Shown here: positions 32,465 through 36,220 of the stretch, one piece after another
Layout of the letters: each line of letters begins with the position of its first letter
How positions within the stretch are numbered: the first letter of the stretch is position 1
Assembly: GCF_016429015.1 (NCBI RefSeq)
Contig: NZ_JAELTU010000069.1
Span: 1 to 36,220 of the forward strand
DNA from: Rhizobium sp. ASV20
GTDB lineage: Bacteria > Pseudomonadota > Alphaproteobacteria > Rhizobiales > Rhizobiaceae
Direction of reading: 5' to 3'
Length of the DNA stretch: 36,220 nucleotides
The notes under the pieces: generated by a model
Database searches by the model: none
The model's input: the letters and a program-made list of their open reading frames with translations, nothing else
Told to the model about the DNA's origin: nothing
Program-made: the position numbers and the translations under genes

Positions 32465-33721
32465 TTAGAAGCTGACCTTCATCGAAGTCTGAAGAGCTGC
32501 GACCAAGTCATTGCCGAAGCTATACGAAACATCGTTGCCATAGACGACACCGCCACGGGTGACCGGGCCGGATTTGCCTGATGTCATCAAGCCGAGCGCG
32601 CCACCGAAATTGAACTGGACATGCTCAGTCGCCTTGTAGGCAACACCAGCGCCCAGCGTCCAGGTATCAGAGTTCATGCCGTAGCCGTCGCTCGTGCCGC
32701 GATCCCATGTCAGGCTGACCGCACCGCTCCACTTATCATCGAATTTGTGGCCGATGCCGCCGGTGATCGTCCAGCCGTCCTGATAGAGAAGATCGAGCGA
32801 CGTCAACTGTGTCCGCTTGTTGCAGGCGATGCTGCTATTGGCGGTCGGGCAGAGCGAAATGCTTTGCAGAATGCTCCAGTTTGTCCACTTGACCGAGCCG
32901 AAGGCGAGCCAATCAGGCGCGATGCCGGTCTGAACCTTCCATTCCAGCGAGTCGGGCGCATCGGCCGATCCGAAGACGGAGGTCAGCTTGCCGCCGAAAC
33001 CACCCGGAACGACCGGAGGTGGCACTTCGGTCAGATCGACCGAGCCCTTGAGGTTGTCGTACTTGACCCGGCTATTGTAGACGAGGCTGGTGCGGAAGGC
33101 ATATTCCGGAATTTCATAGGCAAGACCAGCGCGCCAGCCCCAGCCATGACCGTCGACATCAAGCGAGCCGACACCGTTGTAAATTGAGGCAATAGGCCCG
33201 GCAGTCTCATAGACCAGACGTGACTTGTAGCCGCTGACTTCCTGATAGAAACCGCCGCCGATAACACGGAACTGTCCCGGTCCCATATCGAACTTGTAAG
33301 AGCAGGTGGCCGAATAATTGTTCGTGCGTACCTTGGTCTCGATTTCGTTATTGGCGCCGGCCCAATTCTGGCCCTCGTTGAGGTGTCCGCCGAATGGCTG
33401 CGAATAGTCGGCCATGCAGTCGAGATCGTCGGTGATGCCGATCTTGAAGGCGCCATAGGGTATTGCATAATTCGCCGACGCGTCGGCCGTCCGGCTACGA
33501 TTGTTGAGATTGCCGTCCGCCGGATAGGTGTCCTTGGCGTTCTTCACTTTACGATCGGGCATCACGTAGGTGACGCCGGATTCGAAAACATAACGTCCTT
33601 TATCGAACAGCAGATCGATATCGTAACCGCCTCGATCCAGGCCACCCGCAAAAGCTGCGCTGGCGAAAGACGAGCCGATGACGAGAGCGGCTGCGCCCCT
33701 CAACGCAAGAGAAAATGCCAT
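32465..33721 (-). CDS. FadL/OmpP1/TodX-family outer-membrane protein
   Basis: This 418-residue protein has a signal peptide ending SSFASAAFA, followed by GGLDRGGYDIDLLFD. The body alternates beta-strand-like segments and ends in MKVSF with the C-terminal Phe typical of outer-membrane barrels. Blocks such as GWGWRAGLAYEIPEYAFRTSLVYNSRVKY and LDLLYQDGWTITGGIGHKFDDKWSGAVSL fit FadL/OmpP1 proteins, which carry long-chain fatty acids or other hydrophobic compounds. The substrate here is unknown. The ATG at 33721 has GGGGGAG 6 nt upstream; the frame continues to 33895 without family-like sequence. A 10-bp palindrome at 33825-33834 lies upstream. Confidence 0.88.
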   Translation of the reverse strand: MAFSLALRGAAALVIGSSFASAAFAGGLDRGGYDIDLLFDKGRYVFESGVTYVMPDRKVKNAKDTYPADGNLNNRSRTADASANYAIPYGAFKIGITDDLDCMADYSQPFGGHLNEGQNWAGANNEIETKVRTNNYSATCSYKFDMGPGQFRVIGGGFYQEVSGYKSRLVYETAGPIASIYNGVGSLDVDGHGWGWRAGLAYEIPEYAFRTSLVYNSRVKYDNLKGSVDLTEVPPPVVPGGFGGKLTSVFGSADAPDSLEWKVQTGIAPDWLAFGSVKWTNWSILQSISLCPTANSSIACNKRTQLTSLDLLYQDGWTITGGIGHKFDDKWSGAVSLTWDRGTSDGYGMNSDTWTLGAGVAYKATEHVQFNFGGALGLMTSGKSGPVTRGGVVYGNDVSYSFGNDLVAALQTSMKVSF

Positions 33722-34064
33722 TGTGTCTCCCCCACTGGTGCATTCATTTATTCGATTGTTGCGACGATCGAATGAATTAGCAATGCGGCCCGGGTGAGCA
33801 ACAGCCTGGAAAGATAGCGATTGACTTACGTAAGAAAGTGAACGCCGCTTCCAGACGCCTAAAAAATTAGTCGGATTTTGCTTTTTGAATAACATTTTTA
33901 CCCCAGCGTAGATTCTTATTCTTCACTGCAACATTCCTGTTACAATCTGACAACAGTGCTGCTTTTCGAAATTGCCTATCAAATTTAGGGGTAATCTATT
34001 TCACCTGTGCGAAGCTGACGGCGGCAGATTCCGCAGCAAGGCAAGGCTGTCGCGAATCGATCCG
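33722..34064. other. AT-rich intergenic region upstream of the outer-membrane gene
   Basis: No gene is supported. The part from about 33860 to 34010 is clearly richer in A/T than its surroundings. It holds a candidate minus-strand promoter, TCACTT (33836-33841) and CTATCT (33812-33817) spaced 18 nt, with the palindrome CTTACGTAAG inside the spacer. Confidence 0.45.
33825..33834. promoter_or_regulatory. CTTACGTAAG palindrome, possible operator
   Basis: A perfect 10-bp palindrome lies about 105 nt upstream of the outer-membrane gene start, within the spacer of its candidate promoter, where a repressor would block RNA polymerase. The regulator is not identifiable from the sequence. Confidence 0.4.
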
Positions 34065-34103
34065 TCAAGAAAACGGGGCACGCAGCTTTCGCCGCATGCC
34101 CCG
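34065..34103 (-). terminator. Rho-independent terminator of valS
   Basis: CGGGGCA and TGCCCCG (34074-34080 with 34097-34103) extend inward to GC/GC after one mismatch. On the minus strand the stem is followed by TTTTCTTGA. It lies 31 nt after the valS stop. Confidence 0.85.
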
Positions 34104-34134
34104 CTAACCATTTCGACTTGTTGGAGTTTCGCCG

Positions 34135-36220
34135 TCAGCCAGCTTCGCTGACTTGCGCCAATGCCACCTTCAAGCTTGCCTGCTGCCCTTCAAGCTCGCC
34201 AAGACGTTCACGTTCGGCGGCAACAACGTCGGGATTGGCGTTCGCCACGAACTTCTCGTTCGAAAGCTTGCCGACGATGCGGGCGATTTCCTGGTCATTC
34301 TTGCCGATCGCCTTTTCCAGACGGGCCTTTTCGGCGGACAGATCGATAAGGCTGCCAAGCGGCAGGCAGAAGGTCGCCTCGCCGACGACGATTTGAGCGG
34401 CACCCTTCGGCGCGGCATCGGCAAGCGAGACCGTTTCGACGCGTGCCAGCCGCTTGATGGCGGCATCGTGGCGGAACAAGCGCTCGCGCGTCAGGCCGTT
34501 CGCATCGACGACGACCAGCGGCGCAGTCGCGGACGGCGGAACGTTCATTTCGGAACGAACCGAGCGGATGCCCGAAACGAGGTCGATCAACCAGTTGATC
34601 TCATCGGCCGCAACGTTGTCGGCGTAGGACGGTGCAGGCCAATCCGCATGGCAGATCAGGCCGTCGCGTTCCTTGCCCTCGCCCGCCGTATGTGCCCACA
34701 GCTCTTCCGTCATGAAGGGCATGAACGGATGCAGCAGCTTGTAGGTCTCCTCGAGGACATAGGCTGCGCAGGCTTGAGATTCAGCCTTCGCATTTTCATC
34801 CTCGCCACCGAAGATCGGCTTCAGAAGCTCCAGATACCAGTCGCAGAACTGATTCCAGATGAATCGATAGAGCGAACCTGCCGCATCGTTGAAGCGGAAG
34901 CTTTCGAGCGCTTCAGTCACATCGCGCTCCGCCCGCGCCAGTTCCGTAAGGATCCAGCGGTTGACGGTGAGTTCGGCCGCTTCCGGCACGAAATGCGGAT
35001 CGCTCTTGGCGCCGTTCATCTCGGCAAAGCGCGTGGCGTTCCACAGCTTGGTACCGAAGTTGCGATAGCCGGCAATGCGGGCAGGATCGAGCTTCACGTC
35101 GCGGCCCTGCGCCGCCATGATCGCCAGCGTGAAACGCAGCGAATCGGCACCGTACTGGTCAATCAGCTCCAGCGGATCGATGACGTTGCCCTTCGACTTC
35201 GACATCTTCTGCCCGTTCTTGTCGCGCACCAGGGCGTGAATATAGACGGTGCTGAACGGCTCGACCGGGTTGCCGTTCTCATCCTTCATGAAATGCAGGC
35301 CCATCTGCATCATGCGAACGACCCAGAACGGGATGATATCGAAGCCCGTTACGAGGACGTTCGTCGGATAGTAGCGCGCCAGCTCCGGCGTCTGATCCGG
35401 CCAGCCGAGCGTCGAGAACGGCCAAAGTGCCGATGAGAACCAGGTGTCGAGCACGTCTTCATCGCGCGTCAGGATTTCGCCGGGCTTGAAGTTCTCCAGC
35501 AGGTCTTCGACATAGGCCTTCATCGGCCCTTCATGCGAGAGATAATGCTGGATCGCCGCCTGCAGGGCTTCTTCCTCGGTCTTTTCGACGAAAACCTGAC
35601 CATCCGGTCCGTACCATGCCGGAATCTGATGGCCCCACCAAAGCTGGCGGGAAATGCACCACGGCTCAATGTTTTCAAGCCAGTTGAAATAGGTGTTTTC
35701 CCAGTTCCTTGGAACGAACTTGGTTCTTCCTTCGCGGACGGATTCCAGCGCAGGCTGCCCCAGCGTCTTGTTGTCGACGAACCACTGTTCGGTCAGGCGC
35801 GGCTCGATCGGTACGCCACCGCGGTCACCGTGCGGAACGACGTGCGTGTGCGGCTCGATCTTGTCGAGTAGACCCGCCTCTTCGAAGATACCGACGATGA
35901 TCTTGCGTGCCTCGAAACGGTCCTTGCCCTCAAGCTCGTCCCAGGCGCCGTGGAGCGCCGCGGGATTATCAAGGCCTTCGAGGAAATCCTCGTTTTCCTT
36001 GATGGTGATGGAGGCATCGACGTTCATAACGTTGATCGAGCGCAGCCCTGCCCTCTTGCCGACTTCGAAGTCGTTGAAATCGTGTGCAGGTGTGATCTTC
36101 ACCGCGCCCGTGCCGGCGGTCGGATCGGCATAGGAATCGGCGACGATCGGAATGCGACGCCCGACGATCGGCAGGATGACATGCTTGCCGACAATGCCGC
36201 GATAACGCTCGTCTTCCGGA
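34135..36220 (-). CDS. valS: Valyl-tRNA synthetase, 3' part
   Basis: This class I synthetase charges tRNA-Val and edits mischarged threonine. The frame is open to the window edge, so the start lies beyond base 36220; about 694 residues are visible of the roughly 950 usual. The visible part begins in the editing domain (GTGAVKITPAHDFNDFEVG). It continues through NVMNVDASIT, PRLTEQWFV, CISRQLWWGHQIPAWY, DVLDTWFSSALWPFSTLGWP and the KMSKS signature (GQKMSKSKGNVIDPL). An anticodon-binding domain follows, and then the C-terminal coiled coil (EKARLEKAIGKNDQEIARI). The GTG at 36102 is an internal codon. Confidence 0.97.
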   Translation of the reverse strand, partial: PEDERYRGIVGKHVILPIVGRRIPIVADSYADPTAGTGAVKITPAHDFNDFEVGKRAGLRSINVMNVDASITIKENEDFLEGLDNPAALHGAWDELEGKDRFEARKIIVGIFEEAGLLDKIEPHTHVVPHGDRGGVPIEPRLTEQWFVDNKTLGQPALESVREGRTKFVPRNWENTYFNWLENIEPWCISRQLWWGHQIPAWYGPDGQVFVEKTEEEALQAAIQHYLSHEGPMKAYVEDLLENFKPGEILTRDEDVLDTWFSSALWPFSTLGWPDQTPELARYYPTNVLVTGFDIIPFWVVRMMQMGLHFMKDENGNPVEPFSTVYIHALVRDKNGQKMSKSKGNVIDPLELIDQYGADSLRFTLAIMAAQGRDVKLDPARIAGYRNFGTKLWNATRFAEMNGAKSDPHFVPEAAELTVNRWILTELARAERDVTEALESFRFNDAAGSLYRFIWNQFCDWYLELLKPIFGGEDENAKAESQACAAYVLEETYKLLHPFMPFMTEELWAHTAGEGKERDGLICHADWPAPSYADNVAADEINWLIDLVSGIRSVRSEMNVPPSATAPLVVVDANGLTRERLFRHDAAIKRLARVETVSLADAAPKGAAQIVVGEATFCLPLGSLIDLSAEKARLEKAIGKNDQEIARIVGKLSNEKFVANANPDVVAAERERLGELEGQQASLKVALAQVSEAG

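Overview
This is a stretch of ordinary, densely packed chromosome from an alphaproteobacterium of the Rhizobiaceae, most likely Rhizobium or a close relative. The evidence is the fused secDF gene, the order nlpD-pcm-surE-serS-tatCBA-scpBA-nagZ-SPOR-argS-dgt, an ExoR protein matching the known rhizobial family in length and landmarks, and an alpha-r14/NfeR1-type small RNA. I see no insertion sequence, phage, CRISPR array, rRNA or strain-specific island. All identifications come from reading the sequence by eye; no database search was run.

Layout. Bases 1-2359 hold the end of a PhyH-type dioxygenase gene, trigger factor (tig, minus strand) and a tRNA-Leu(UAG). Bases 2504-4257 hold a coupled pair of membrane genes (DUF2157 and GDYXXLXY). 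Bases 4258-5770 are the most unusual part: a short intergenic-rich segment with an NfeR1-like sRNA carrying three CCTCCTCCC anti-Shine-Dalgarno loops, followed by two tiny DUF1127 genes, each with its own terminator. trmFO follows on the plus strand. Bases 7393-12253 form a minus-strand block of yajC, secDF, an Mth938-domain gene, a squalene/phytoene-synthase-like gene and a small membrane protein. A DUF815 ATPase with a possible 22-codon leader ORF lies on the plus strand at 12397-13334.

Bases 13515-28082 are a long minus-strand run. It covers cell envelope and division (SPOR protein, nagZ, NlpD-like LytM factor), chromosome condensation (scpA, scpB), Tat export (tatA, tatB, tatC), aminoacylation (argS, serS) and repair or stress functions (surE, pcm). 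Next come dgt (minus), erpA and xthA (plus), exoR (minus), a FadL/OmpP1-type outer-membrane protein (minus) and the 3' part of valS (minus, running off the window).

How the genes fit together. Most are housekeeping genes for protein folding and export (tig, secDF-yajC, tatABC), translation (tRNA-Leu, trmFO, serS, argS, valS) and septum or peptidoglycan work (SPOR, nagZ, nlpD). ExoR links the window to the ExoS-ChvI control of exopolysaccharide, motility and symbiosis. The sRNA plus DUF1127 segment is the best candidate for further regulatory biology.
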